The position numbers and the translations under genes were made by a program. This document shows positions 26,481 to 34,578 of a stretch of 49,294 nt of DNA, one piece after another (position 1 is the stretch's first letter; every line of letters begins with the position of its first letter). The stretch spans positions 1 to 49,294 of the forward strand of contig JAFURC010000014.1 in the NCBI GenBank assembly GCA_017472015.1, in the 5' to 3' direction. Source of the DNA: Bacilli bacterium. Lineage in GTDB: Bacteria > Bacillota_I > Bacilli_A > RF39 > UBA660. A model generated the notes under the pieces. It saw only the letters and a program-made list of their open reading frames with translations. It was not told the DNA's origin and ran no database searches.

Positions 26481-27756
26481 CTTTATCCTCCAATTCCACA
26501 TCCAAAGTATTAAAACTTAATACTTCGATTTCTTTATCTTTAAGAATTAAATCTCTTTCATTTAAATCAAAATTATTAAGATTTAAACTTTTAAAAACTT
26601 TATTAAATATTTTTTTATTTTTTAAAACAAAATCATTAATATTTTCAAATTCATCTAAAACACCAAGAATTAAAACATAACCATTTTCTAAAAAAGTATA
26701 AACAGTTTTAACAACATAATCTTTTTTTAAATATAAATACATTCCTTTATAAGAATAACTAGGTATTACTAAATTTTCTTCCTGCTCAATACTTAATAAA
26801 TTTTTATAAACATAATTTTTATATTCATCTTTAGTTTTATCAAGATATTCTCTTACTAAAGATTTTTCTTTATTCATGACAAAAACTAATTTTTTAAAAA
26901 ATTTATCATTAAATCTTTCTTTTTGTTTTAGAAATTCTTTCTCACAATTAATAAGTTTTATAAACTCAATATAATATTTAATTATTTCATCATATTGTTT
27001 ATCTAAATATAAATTATCAATTATATTAATCAAAGATATTTTCTTTTTATTTAAAAGTTCTTCATCATTTTCTTTTAAAACACTTAAAAGATCTAAATCA
27101 ATTTCTTCATAATTTGAATTAATTAAATATTTGTATTCTTCTATTAAATTAGTTATATCTGATAATTTTATGTCATTAGTTATCATAATATCATTAATTG
27201 TTAAATAATTTTTAATATTACATTTATTTATAAAGATTAAAATATTTAACTTATCATCATAAGATATTTCACATAAATCTAAAAATTTAATAAATTCTTC
27301 TGTTTCTTTTATAAATATGTTATTTCTTTTTAATAAAAGATAATATTTATTTAGTAATTCTTGAGTTTTTAACTTATTTTTTTTAGTTTCATAATCAAAT
27401 TCTATTTCTAAATAGAGACTAGATAAATATTCAAATAAGGATTCAAGATAGTTCAAAGCTTCTTTGTATTGAGGTAATTCACGAATATTTTGGTTTTTAT
27501 TTATTAGTAAATACCTACTAGTTTTATAACGTTCAACACGCCTTTCAATATCATGATTACTAATCTTTATGGCTTTAATTATAAAGTCTTGATCATAGTA
27601 ATCTAATATTTCAAAAGGTGATTTTCTACCTAATTCAACAATTTCTTTAATTGTTTCATATACATTACCCAAAGATTTAATTTCAAAACGATTTTCTTGT
27701 ATATTTTCTATTTTAGGTTCTAAATATTCTAATAATTTATGTAAACTATCATTCAC
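26470..27756 (-). CDS. Unrecognised helical protein (428 aa)
   Basis: No family recognised. It is almost entirely alpha-helical by composition: long Leu/Ile/Glu/Lys runs, for example YKEALNYLESLFEYLSSLY and DEIIKYYIEFIKLINCEKEF. A mixed strand/helix segment near the C-terminus (YSYKGMYLYLKKDYVVKTVY) is followed by LEDKDAR. It is first in a three-gene operon and overlaps the next gene. A divergent cell-wall hydrolase gene lies 110 bases upstream. Confidence 0.65.
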   Translation of the reverse strand: MNDSLHKLLEYLEPKIENIQENRFEIKSLGNVYETIKEIVELGRKSPFEILDYYDQDFIIKAIKISNHDIERRVERYKTSRYLLINKNQNIRELPQYKEALNYLESLFEYLSSLYLEIEFDYETKKNKLKTQELLNKYYLLLKRNNIFIKETEEFIKFLDLCEISYDDKLNILIFINKCNIKNYLTINDIMITNDIKLSDITNLIEEYKYLINSNYEEIDLDLLSVLKENDEELLNKKKISLINIIDNLYLDKQYDEIIKYYIEFIKLINCEKEFLKQKERFNDKFFKKLVFVMNKEKSLVREYLDKTKDEYKNYVYKNLLSIEQEENLVIPSYSYKGMYLYLKKDYVVKTVYTFLENGYVLILGVLDEFENINDFVLKNKKIFNKVFKSLNLNNFDLNERDLILKDKEIEVLSFNTLDVELEDKDAR

Positions 27757-27866
27757 TAGACACCACTATCCCTTATTATAAATATATAATAACATAAAGT
27801 TTTTTTTTAATCAATAATTAAATTCAATAATTTTTTAAAATAAACATATAATAAATAGGAGGTTTT

Positions 27867-28295
27867 ATGCCGGTTATTAAGTATACAGAAAAAGAATTAG
27901 ATTTATTAGCAAGACTTATGCGAGCTGAAGCCCTTGGGGAAGGAAGTCTCGGGATGTTGATGGTTGGAAATGTTGCGGTTAACCGTGCAATTGCTAATTG
28001 TTTAACTTTTAAAAATATAAGAACTATATATGATGTTGTTTACCAATCCCCTGGAGGATTTTCAGGACCTAAAAGTCAATTATTTTTTTCCGCCTCAACT
28101 GCTAACGAACGAAAATTAGCTAAAAGAGTTTTGGATGGTGAGTATTATTATCCTGCTACTAATGCTTTATGGTTTTATGCACCAAGTAGTGGTAATAGTT
28201 GTGTTTCTTATTGGTATGATCAAAGACTAAGTGGTAGTTATAAAAATCACTGTTTTTATATCCCTTATCCTGGCATTTGCCAAGAAATACATTAA
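27867..28295 (+). CDS. SleB/CwlJ-type cell-wall hydrolase domain protein
   Basis: A 142-residue Hydrolase_2 family protein, consisting of the catalytic domain alone. The N-terminal part has LLARLMRAEALGEGSLGMLMVGNVAVNRA, with the probable catalytic Glu in RAEA, and later FYAPSSGNSCVSYWY. Relatives (SleB, CwlJ) cut peptidoglycan of the spore cortex. No signal peptide is visible, as for CwlJ, which lacks one. GGAGG precedes the ATG, with a TATAAT at about 27846. It may point to spore formation, but solitary domains also occur in non-sporulating relatives. Confidence 0.85.
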   Translation: MPVIKYTEKELDLLARLMRAEALGEGSLGMLMVGNVAVNRAIANCLTFKNIRTIYDVVYQSPGGFSGPKSQLFFSASTANERKLAKRVLDGEYYYPATNALWFYAPSSGNSCVSYWYDQRLSGSYKNHCFYIPYPGICQEIH

Positions 28296-28298
28296 AAA

Positions 28299-28327
28299 AA
28301 TTAATACTTTTTGGGTATTAATTTTTC
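28299..28327. terminator. Bidirectional terminator between the SleB and SPFH genes
   Basis: AATTAATAC pairs with GTATTAATT around a T-rich loop. T follows on the plus side and A precedes, so it can serve both convergent genes. Confidence 0.8.
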
Positions 28328-28331
28328 ATTT

Positions 28332-29078
28332 TTATTGACCATTTTTCTTGTTATAAGTATCAAATGTTTTTAAAACATCAAGAGGTAAAGCAAATACTAC
28401 AGTATTTGATTGATCACTACTTAAATCATTAATAGTTTCAAGAGTTCTTAAGTGAACAGCAATTGGATTTTGACTTAATGTTTGAGCAGCAAGTGCTAAA
28501 TTGTTACTTGCTTCAACTTCACCTTGAGCTTTAGTAATAACTGCTTGTTTTTCACGTTCAGCTTCAGCAACACGAGCAATAACACGTTTCATTTCTTCTG
28601 GTAAAGATACATCTTTAAGTTCAACATTTTCAACTTTTATTCCCCAAGGATCAGTTGCTAAATCAATTATTTCACAAATCTTTTGACTAATTTTTCCACG
28701 TTCTGATAAAAGTTCATCAAGACTTACTTCACCAACCGCATTACGCATAGTTGTTTGAGCTAATTGACTAACAGCATAATAAAAGTTTTCAACTTCAAGA
28801 ATTGCTTTACTTGCATCAAAAATCTTATAGTAAATTACAGCATTAATACGAATAGATACATTATCCCTAGTAATCGCATCTTGTTCAGGTACATCAACTG
28901 CTTTAGTTCTAATATCAATTTTTTTAAATGATTGAAAAATTGGTAAAACTAAATTCCATCCTGGATTCATCATTTTACTATATTTACCTAAAGTAAACTT
29001 AACTCCTCTTTCATATTCATCTACTTGTTTAATAGATACAAGAATAATAACAACAAGAATAATAATTATAACTATCAT
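28332..29078 (-). CDS. SPFH/stomatin-type membrane protein (slipin)
   Basis: A 248-residue protein with one N-terminal membrane helix (about 1-16) followed by an SPFH/Band-7 domain: QVDEYERGVKFTLGKYSKMMNPGWNLVLPIFQSFKKIDIRT, then VSIRINAVIYYKI, EVSLDELLSERGKI and WGIKVENVELKDVSLPEEM. A coiled-coil stretch (RVAEAEREKQAVITKAQGE) follows. Slipins oligomerise on membranes; a partner NfeD gene is not present here. AAAGGAG precedes the start. Confidence 0.93.
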   Translation of the reverse strand: MIVIIIILVVIILVSIKQVDEYERGVKFTLGKYSKMMNPGWNLVLPIFQSFKKIDIRTKAVDVPEQDAITRDNVSIRINAVIYYKIFDASKAILEVENFYYAVSQLAQTTMRNAVGEVSLDELLSERGKISQKICEIIDLATDPWGIKVENVELKDVSLPEEMKRVIARVAEAEREKQAVITKAQGEVEASNNLALAAQTLSQNPIAVHLRTLETINDLSSDQSNTVVFALPLDVLKTFDTYNKKNGQ

Positions 29079-29140
29079 ACGATACTCCTTTCAATATAAT
29101 CAGTATATCATATTAAATAATTTTTGTATATATGCCTAAT

Positions 29141-29428
29141 TTAACTATTTTTTTGATTATATTGTCTTCCCATATTCATCTTATTGACTATATCAATATT
29201 CCTTTCGATATTAACAAAAAGTTGATATGGTTCTATATTTAAAGATTTAGCAATGCTTTCAATCTTAGGAATAGTTGGACAATGTAATCCTCTTTCTACA
29301 TCTGTTATATATCTAGGACTTAATTTGCTCAATTCCGCAAGTTTTTCTTGAGAAAAGTTATTAACATATCGATAATACTTTATATTAAAAATTAATAAAT
29401 CCTTTAAATTATTAAATTCTATCTTCAT
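29141..29428 (-). CDS. XRE-family helix-turn-helix regulator
   Basis: A 95-residue DNA-binding protein. The helix-turn-helix lies at about residues 22-62 (FSQEKLAELSKLSPRYITDVERGLHCPTIPKIESIAKSLNIEPYQLF). The short C-terminal tail has no extra domain. It is divergent from the DUF4190-type membrane protein gene. A pair of direct repeats (TATTTACTnCA) in the shared promoter region is a likely binding target. Confidence 0.92.
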   Translation of the reverse strand: MKIEFNNLKDLLIFNIKYYRYVNNFSQEKLAELSKLSPRYITDVERGLHCPTIPKIESIAKSLNIEPYQLFVNIERNIDIVNKMNMGRQYNQKNS

Positions 29429-29457
29429 ATCACAACCTCCATTTATAGGTATGATAT

Positions 29458-29515
29458 TATTTACTACAAAATATTCACACGAACTATTTACTGCAAGTTG
29501 TTTTTAAGTTATAAT
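29458..29515. promoter_or_regulatory. Divergent promoters with paired TATTTACTnCA repeats
   Basis: Direct repeats TATTTACTACA (29458-29468) and TATTTACTGCA (29485-29495), 27 bp apart. The second overlaps the plus-strand -35 TTTACT (29487-29492), which is 17 bases before TATAAT (29510-29515). The first overlaps a weaker minus-strand -35 (TTGTAG). This suits a single regulator acting on both genes, most simply the XRE protein itself. Confidence 0.5.
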
Positions 29516-29536
29516 AAAATTGAAAGGAGGAGTAAA

Positions 29537-30115
29537 ATGGAGAAACAAACAAAAAAAAGTGGATTTGCAACAGCAGGATTAGTATTAGCAATTATTGCAA
29601 TTTCTACATCTTTTATACCAATAATAAATAATGCATCATTTATCTTAGGAATACTTGCTACAATTTTTGGAATTATTTCTTTAATTAAAAGGGCAAATAA
29701 GGGAAAATCAATAGTTGCTTTAGTATTAGGAATTTTGTCAATTATAATAACAATCTCTTTACAAAATAGTTGGTCAGAATCTCTTGATAATATGACAGGT
29801 GATAATACAGAAGAAGTTTTAAAAAATGTAGATGTAAGCATAGGAAATTTCATTACAACTACGGATCAATATGGTTTTACCGACACAAAATTATCGGTAA
29901 AAATAACTAATAAAACTAATGAAAAAAAATCTTTTGATATTCAAATTGAAGCAATTGATACTGATGGAAGTAGAATTGATGTTGACTATATATATGCAAA
30001 TGATTTAGGCGCTTCTCAAAGTCAAACTTTCGATTTATTTACATATGTAAGTGATGATAAATTACCTGCTATGAAATCAGCAACTTTTAAAATAGTTGAA
30101 GTTTCTATGTATTAA
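29537..30115 (+). CDS. DUF4190-type membrane protein with extracellular beta domain
   Basis: About 192 residues from the ATG at 29537, which follows AAAGGAGG; an earlier in-frame ATG has no site. Residues 8-80 form paired hydrophobic helices with the glycine-rich DUF4190 look (ATAGLVLAIIAIS, FILGILATIFGIISLI, GKSIVALVLGILSII). The rest is a soluble domain with alternating strands (KLSVKITNKTNEKKSFDIQIEAIDTDG), similar to FxLYD-type extracellular domains. It is followed by a clear terminator. Function unknown. Confidence 0.75.
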   Translation: MEKQTKKSGFATAGLVLAIIAISTSFIPIINNASFILGILATIFGIISLIKRANKGKSIVALVLGILSIIITISLQNSWSESLDNMTGDNTEEVLKNVDVSIGNFITTTDQYGFTDTKLSVKITNKTNEKKSFDIQIEAIDTDGSRIDVDYIYANDLGASQSQTFDLFTYVSDDKLPAMKSATFKIVEVSMY

Positions 30116-30120
30116 TTTTT

Positions 30121-30155
30121 CCCAAAACCTACTGTTTTTAGTAGGTTTTCGTATT
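30121..30155 (+). terminator. Terminator after the DUF4190-type gene
   Basis: AAAACCTACT / AGTAGGTTTT, a perfect 10-bp stem with a 6-base loop, just after the stop codon. Confidence 0.85.
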
Positions 30156-30203
30156 TATTAGATTTTTTTGAATAAATTTTTTTAAAATTAACACAATATT
30201 AAT

Positions 30204-30542
30204 ATGATAACCAAATATAAAATAAATAAAGATGAATTAGTAATAAATATTAATTTTTTATATGAAGTAGAGGAAAATCCTAAAAGTTTAAAAAATATTT
30301 ATAAATATGTTAATTTAATAATTCAAAAAGAAAATATTAAATTTTTAGGTAAGAAAATTGTTATTTATATAAATGGTATTTATATAGGAGAACTTTATTT
30401 AAGTAATTTTTATTTAGATAGGAAGTTAAATTATTTAAAAAATGAAATTAATGAAACTAATAGTTATTTTAATTATGCCATGGTTTTAGAAATAAAACCT
30501 AATAAGAAAGGTATTAAAACTAAAAAAGTATTAGTTTATTAA
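30204..30542 (+). CDS. Unrecognised 112-residue protein
   Basis: No family recognised. The protein is rich in Lys, Ile, Asn and Tyr and has alternating strands (KKIVIYINGIYIGELYLSNFYLD). No Shine-Dalgarno sequence is visible before the ATG; upstream is only AT-rich sequence with a possible TATTAAT. It could be leaderless, start elsewhere, or be a spurious frame, although 112 codons without a stop in such AT-rich DNA and a hairpin right after it favour a gene. Confidence 0.5.
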   Translation: MITKYKINKDELVININFLYEVEENPKSLKNIYKYVNLIIQKENIKFLGKKIVIYINGIYIGELYLSNFYLDRKLNYLKNEINETNSYFNYAMVLEIKPNKKGIKTKKVLVY

Positions 30543-30544
30543 AA

Positions 30545-30575
30545 AATTAACACCAGAAGGTATTAATTTTGATTA
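30545..30575 (+). terminator. Terminator after the 112-residue gene
   Basis: AATTAACACC pairs with GGTATTAATT around AGAA, followed by TTGATTATTTATTTT. The 3' arm resembles that of the SleB terminator. Confidence 0.6.
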
Positions 30576-30576
30576 T

Positions 30577-31755
30577 TTATTTTAAAGAAGCAACTGCAGA
30601 TACATCAATTGAATTTGCAATATTTAATAATTCTTCACTATTCATAACATCTGATACTAAGTAATATTCAATATTACCACTTATCCAATTTAAGGAATTA
30701 TCAGTTACTGCTCCAATTGTATCATTTACAAAACCTGGTTCTCCATAAGTTGGAATAACTGTGAATTCTTCTTCTTTACTTACTGTTTCTTCAACTAAAG
30801 TGAACCCTTTTTCACCACCAAATGTTAGAATTACTCTCTCACCATCAGTTTTACTAACTTTTTCTTGTTCTTCTAAAACTGTTCCTGATGGTAGGTATAA
30901 AGGATAGATAATATCTTCAAGTGTTGCTGTTGGTTCAGTTCTATTTGTTTGAGTATTATTTGCAGATGGATTATTATTTTTATCAGTATTAGAATTAGTA
31001 TCAGTACTATTATTTTTATTAGTATCAGTTTGGTTATTACCATTTGTTGTTTTTCCATCAGTTGTATCTTGATTTGTGGATGAATTATTATTGTTATTAT
31101 CATTATTACTATTATTATTATTTTGATTTGTTGTATTTATAATACTATTAACTTCAAAGTATGATTCATCAAAAGTTGGAGAATAATCAGTGTTATTTAC
31201 TTTAAAAGACATTTCAACTTCATCATTTGTATTTAAAATTTCCACTTTTTCAATCATCAAGTCTTTTGTTACAATAACATTTTGTTTTACTAAATCTGGA
31301 TTATTTGGATAATTTACTTTACTAGTAAAGATATATTTACCATCTTTTTCTTCTTTTGTTAAGTTAGCATCATTGTTTAAATCATCAATAATTGATCCAA
31401 GTAGATAAATTTGTGAATTATTATATGGCCAATCACTTTGGAATTTGAAACTTTTATTTAAACTAGGTGTTAAAACAAATACTCCATCATCATTTCTTAG
31501 AATAACTTGTTCATGATTATTAGATGTATTGACAAGTGATACACGAAATTTATCTTTTTCCATAAAACTTACTTCAACATTATAAGAATATGAATTATTA
31601 TCATTTTTTACTTCTAAATTACCATCTAACTTATAACTTTCTAAATTATTAATTTTATCAGTTAAATTTTTAAAAATGTTATCACTATTTTCTTTAGTAC
31701 AACCTGTTAAGAAAACAGTAACTAAAATAAACAATAAAATAAATATTTTTTTCAT
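30577..31755 (-). CDS. Lipoprotein: LolA-like domain, Asn/Thr linker, DUF4367-like domain
   Basis: A 392-residue surface lipoprotein. The signal peptide ends in the lipobox LTGC with Cys19. Residues of about 25-205 resemble the LolA-like outer-leaflet carrier fold (LESYKLDGNLEV...DDGVFVLTPSLNKSFKFQSDWPYN). Residues of about 210-275 are a low-complexity linker of Asn, Ser, Thr and Asp. The C-terminal part (about 285-385) resembles DUF4367, with LPSGTVLEEQEKV, GFTLVEETV, LNWISGNIEYYLVS and EELLNIANSI. Similar two-domain proteins act near the membrane in anti-sigma or germination contexts; the role here is unknown. Confidence 0.75.
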   Translation of the reverse strand: MKKIFILLFILVTVFLTGCTKENSDNIFKNLTDKINNLESYKLDGNLEVKNDNNSYSYNVEVSFMEKDKFRVSLVNTSNNHEQVILRNDDGVFVLTPSLNKSFKFQSDWPYNNSQIYLLGSIIDDLNNDANLTKEEKDGKYIFTSKVNYPNNPDLVKQNVIVTKDLMIEKVEILNTNDEVEMSFKVNNTDYSPTFDESYFEVNSIINTTNQNNNNSNNDNNNNNSSTNQDTTDGKTTNGNNQTDTNKNNSTDTNSNTDKNNNPSANNTQTNRTEPTATLEDIIYPLYLPSGTVLEEQEKVSKTDGERVILTFGGEKGFTLVEETVSKEEEFTVIPTYGEPGFVNDTIGAVTDNSLNWISGNIEYYLVSDVMNSEELLNIANSIDVSAVASLK

Positions 31756-31863
31756 TTAAAACCCCTTTTTCTTTCTTTCAATTAATTATATTTAACTAAA
31801 TTTTAAATATTCATGAATAAAATTATTTTTTTTGTTTATGATAGTTAGTGATAGGAGGAGTTT

Positions 31864-32067
31864 ATGCAAACATTACAAAAAGCAGCCTTAATATTTACAA
31901 TTATTGGAGCAATCAATTGGGGTTTTGTAGGAATATTTGACTTCAATCTCGTAGATGCAATCTTCGGTGCTGGTAGTGCTCTAAGTAGAGTTATCTATGC
32001 AATCGTCGGAGTTGCTGGTTTAGTAAATATTGGTCTTTTATTTACGCATTATGCTGAACATAAATAA
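31864..32067 (+). CDS. DUF378 family membrane protein
   Basis: A 67-residue protein with two membrane helices and the family pattern AALIFTIIGAINWGFVGIFDFNLVDAIFG...LSRVIYAIVGVAGLVNIGLL. GGAGGAG precedes the ATG. It stands alone, with its own terminator. Function unknown in the family. Confidence 0.92.
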   Translation: MQTLQKAALIFTIIGAINWGFVGIFDFNLVDAIFGAGSALSRVIYAIVGVAGLVNIGLLFTHYAEHK

Positions 32068-32098
32068 AAAATTCGTGAATTAACACGAACTTTTTTAA
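32065..32098 (+). terminator. Terminator after the DUF378 gene
   Basis: TTCGTG / CACGAA around AATTAA, followed by CTTTTTTAAT. Confidence 0.8.
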
Positions 32099-32110
32099 TA
32101 TTATTTAGTT

Positions 32111-33526
32111 TTAGATTACTAGTGCAATTGTAAAGATTATAAAAGCAATTACTAATAATTCTAAGAAAATTTTCCAAATACCTTTAAACCATTCAGTGTA
32201 AGATACTTTTAAATAACTAGTAGCACCAAGTAATACAACACTTGTTGGAGCAATTAATAAAGCAAGACCTTGCATACTTTGAGAAATAAATCCAATAAGT
32301 GGGTAAATACTTGTATCTTCAATTAAACTAGTTACATAAGGTAAAATTGCTGCTGACGTATAGTAAGCATCAATATTGAAGATACTAGCAACAAACATTG
32401 AAACAGAAAGGGTAACACTATTAAATCCATTAGTAATTTCTAAAAGTGGTTTTAGAATTGTTAACATAATTGGATGATTTGATGTTGTAATTAAAACTGT
32501 ATAAGCTAAAATCATCAAGAAAGCACTTAAAGCAAATTTACTTGCACCCTCTTTGAAACTATTGAACATATCGCTTAATTTAATACGATAAATAATTGCA
32601 AGTAAACCAGAAGAAAGTAATAGAATTGTCGTAAATTCAACAGTTGACCAATTACCAAAACTTGCTTGTTGAAGTGTAGAACCTAAGATTTTCGAGAATA
32701 TTTGATAATCTTTAATTGCAAAAGACATTACAGTTTCATGGAATTTTTCAAATATTTCAATTTTAAATGCTCCACTAAAATCCAAAGCACCAAGTATCAT
32801 TAATAATAATACTAAATCAAAGACAACAATTGCAGGCCAACTTGCTTTCTTTTTACCTTTTTTAGTTTTAATTTCAATTGTTTCAGGAAGTAATTCACGA
32901 CCTTCATCTTTTTTAACATCAACTTTTTTAATTCTTCTTACTACGTTGAATACTAAAATAGCAATTCCAAGAACTAACATAGCAACTCTAAACCAAATTA
33001 AATCAGTATAATTTGTCATTAAAGTTCCAGCATATGTTCCAGTTATTTGTTTAGCAAATAAAGAACCCATGAAACCAACAGCAATTGAACCAATTAAAGT
33101 AATAGCAACAGTTACTTTATCATGTCCCATTAGAAGAATAATTGCTGCTAAAAGTGGTAGTACAAAGAATAATTCATAACTAAATCCACAAAATGCAACA
33201 ATAGTTGATAATAAAGTAATAACTGCACTATAGAAAATGATTTCCTTTCCTTTGAATAATTTTACAATCTTATCAGAAACTTTTCTAAGTACACCTGTTT
33301 TATTAAATACACCATAAAATGCTCCAACTGCTAACACGTAAATTGCCATTTGACCAAAATAATAGAATGTTAAAGTTGGATAATTAAAGATATCAAATAA
33401 ACCAGCAGGATATCTAACATCAGTGTATAAACCACTATTGAAATATGTTATTGGTAATATCCACGTAAGTAAAAAAGTAAATAAAATTGCAATTAATAGT
33501 ACCTTTAATGTATTATTTTTCTTCAT
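32111..33526 (-). CDS. YfcC/ion-transporter-superfamily permease
   Basis: A 471-residue polytopic membrane protein, about 11-12 helices. The N-terminal layout (LLTWILPITYFNSG, then YFGQMAIYVLAVGAFYGVFNKTGVLRKVSDKI) and a duplicated fold with re-entrant-like segments (VAFCGFSYELFFVLPLL, LLIAPTSVVLLGATSYLKVSY) match the YfcC/DcuC-type permeases, proposed carriers of amino acids or dicarboxylates. A basic cytoplasmic loop lies at about residues 195-230. GGGAGG precedes the ATG. The promoter is divergent from ldh with a shared -35 element. Substrate not predictable. Confidence 0.6.
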   Translation of the reverse strand: MKKNNTLKVLLIAILFTFLLTWILPITYFNSGLYTDVRYPAGLFDIFNYPTLTFYYFGQMAIYVLAVGAFYGVFNKTGVLRKVSDKIVKLFKGKEIIFYSAVITLLSTIVAFCGFSYELFFVLPLLAAIILLMGHDKVTVAITLIGSIAVGFMGSLFAKQITGTYAGTLMTNYTDLIWFRVAMLVLGIAILVFNVVRRIKKVDVKKDEGRELLPETIEIKTKKGKKKASWPAIVVFDLVLLLMILGALDFSGAFKIEIFEKFHETVMSFAIKDYQIFSKILGSTLQQASFGNWSTVEFTTILLLSSGLLAIIYRIKLSDMFNSFKEGASKFALSAFLMILAYTVLITTSNHPIMLTILKPLLEITNGFNSVTLSVSMFVASIFNIDAYYTSAAILPYVTSLIEDTSIYPLIGFISQSMQGLALLIAPTSVVLLGATSYLKVSYTEWFKGIWKIFLELLVIAFIIFTIALVI

Positions 33527-33537
33527 ATTTTCCTCCC

Positions 33538-33589
33538 ACTATAATTATATAATACTTTTTTTGACAAAAGCAACTGATTTCACAATAAT
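33538..33589. promoter_or_regulatory. Divergent promoters sharing one -35 element
   Basis: Plus strand: TTGACA (33561-33566), a 17-base spacer and AATAAT (33584-33589) for ldh. Minus strand: TTGTCA (33567-33562), an 18-base spacer and TATAGT (33543-33538) for the permease. The two -35 hexamers overlap within the 7-bp TTGACAA, so polymerase can serve only one side at a time. Confidence 0.5.
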
Positions 33590-33621
33590 TACACACTAAA
33601 TATATAAGAAAGGATGATTAA

Positions 33622-34518
33622 ATGAATAATAAATTAGTAATAATTGGCTGTGGTAATGTTGGTACAAGTTATGCCTATGCTCTTTTGAATCAAAAAACTT
33701 ATGTAAATGAACTAGTTTTAATTGATATTAATCAAGATAAAGCCATAGGTGAAGCCATGGATCTTAATCATTGTATATCACTAACACCAACAAAAATAAA
33801 TATTAAAGTTGGAGATTATCAAGATGTTATGGATGCGAAAATTGTTTGCATTACTGCAGGTTTAAATCAAAAAATAGGTGAGACTAGATTAGATTTAATA
33901 AGCAAGAATAAAAAAATAATTGAAGATATTGTGGATAATGTTTTAAAACATGATTTTCACGGAATCTTTTTAATTGCAACTAATCCAGTTGATATAATTA
34001 CTAAAATTGTTTATGAAAAATCAAAGTTTAAACCAAGTAAAGTTATTGGAAGCGGAACATCTCTTGATACTGCAAGACTTCGTTATTTATTAAGTGAGAA
34101 ATTAAAAATTAATCCCCAAAATGTTCATGCTTATGTTATTGGTGAACATGGTGATAGTGAATTTGTACCTTGGTCAATAGCAACAATTGGTCTTAATCCT
34201 ATAAAAAACTTTCTAACTGAAAACGAATTAAATGATATTTATTTAAAAGTAAGAAATTCAGCTTATAAAATAATTGAAAAGAAAGGTTTTACTAACTTTG
34301 GAATAGGTGTTTGTTTAGTTAGAATTACAAATGCTATTTTACAAGATGAAAATTCCATTATAACTATTTCTTGTTATGATAAAGAAAATGATTTATATAT
34401 AAGTCAACCCGCTATTCTTAATAAAGATGGTGTTAAAGAAGTTTTAAAACTTAATTTAACTGATAAAGAACAAGACTTACTAAAAAATTCAATTAATATA
34501 CTTAAAGATGAAAAATAA
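33622..34518 (+). CDS. ldh: L-lactate dehydrogenase
   Basis: Reduces pyruvate to L-lactate and regenerates NAD in fermentation. It has 298 residues. The NAD-binding motif is IIGCGNVGTSYAYALL (about 7-22). The specificity loop GLNQKIGETRLDL has Gln, as in lactate rather than malate dehydrogenases. The active-site His lies in VIGEHGDSEFVPWS. AGAAAGGATG precedes the ATG. It suggests a fermentative metabolism together with the aldolase gene. Confidence 0.93.
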   Translation: MNNKLVIIGCGNVGTSYAYALLNQKTYVNELVLIDINQDKAIGEAMDLNHCISLTPTKINIKVGDYQDVMDAKIVCITAGLNQKIGETRLDLISKNKKIIEDIVDNVLKHDFHGIFLIATNPVDIITKIVYEKSKFKPSKVIGSGTSLDTARLRYLLSEKLKINPQNVHAYVIGEHGDSEFVPWSIATIGLNPIKNFLTENELNDIYLKVRNSAYKIIEKKGFTNFGIGVCLVRITNAILQDENSIITISCYDKENDLYISQPAILNKDGVKEVLKLNLTDKEQDLLKNSINILKDEK

Positions 34519-34545
34519 AAGTCACTCCCGTGGCTTTTATTTTTT
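34517..34545. terminator. Bidirectional terminator between ldh and secA
   Basis: AAAAGTCAC / GTGGCTTTT around TCCC with T-runs on both strands, placed between the convergent ldh and secA stops. Confidence 0.85.
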
Positions 34546-34578
34546 ATATTATATTCTATTCAATTTATTTAAATTTGA

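Noticed and set aside
29509-29853. 114-codon minus-strand frame opposite the DUF4190-type gene
   Set aside because: Covered by a real gene with a strong start site on the other strand.
30950-31140. Tandem repeat array in the lipoprotein gene
   Set aside because: It is a low-complexity Asn/Thr/Asp codon stretch within an intact reading frame, explained as a linker.
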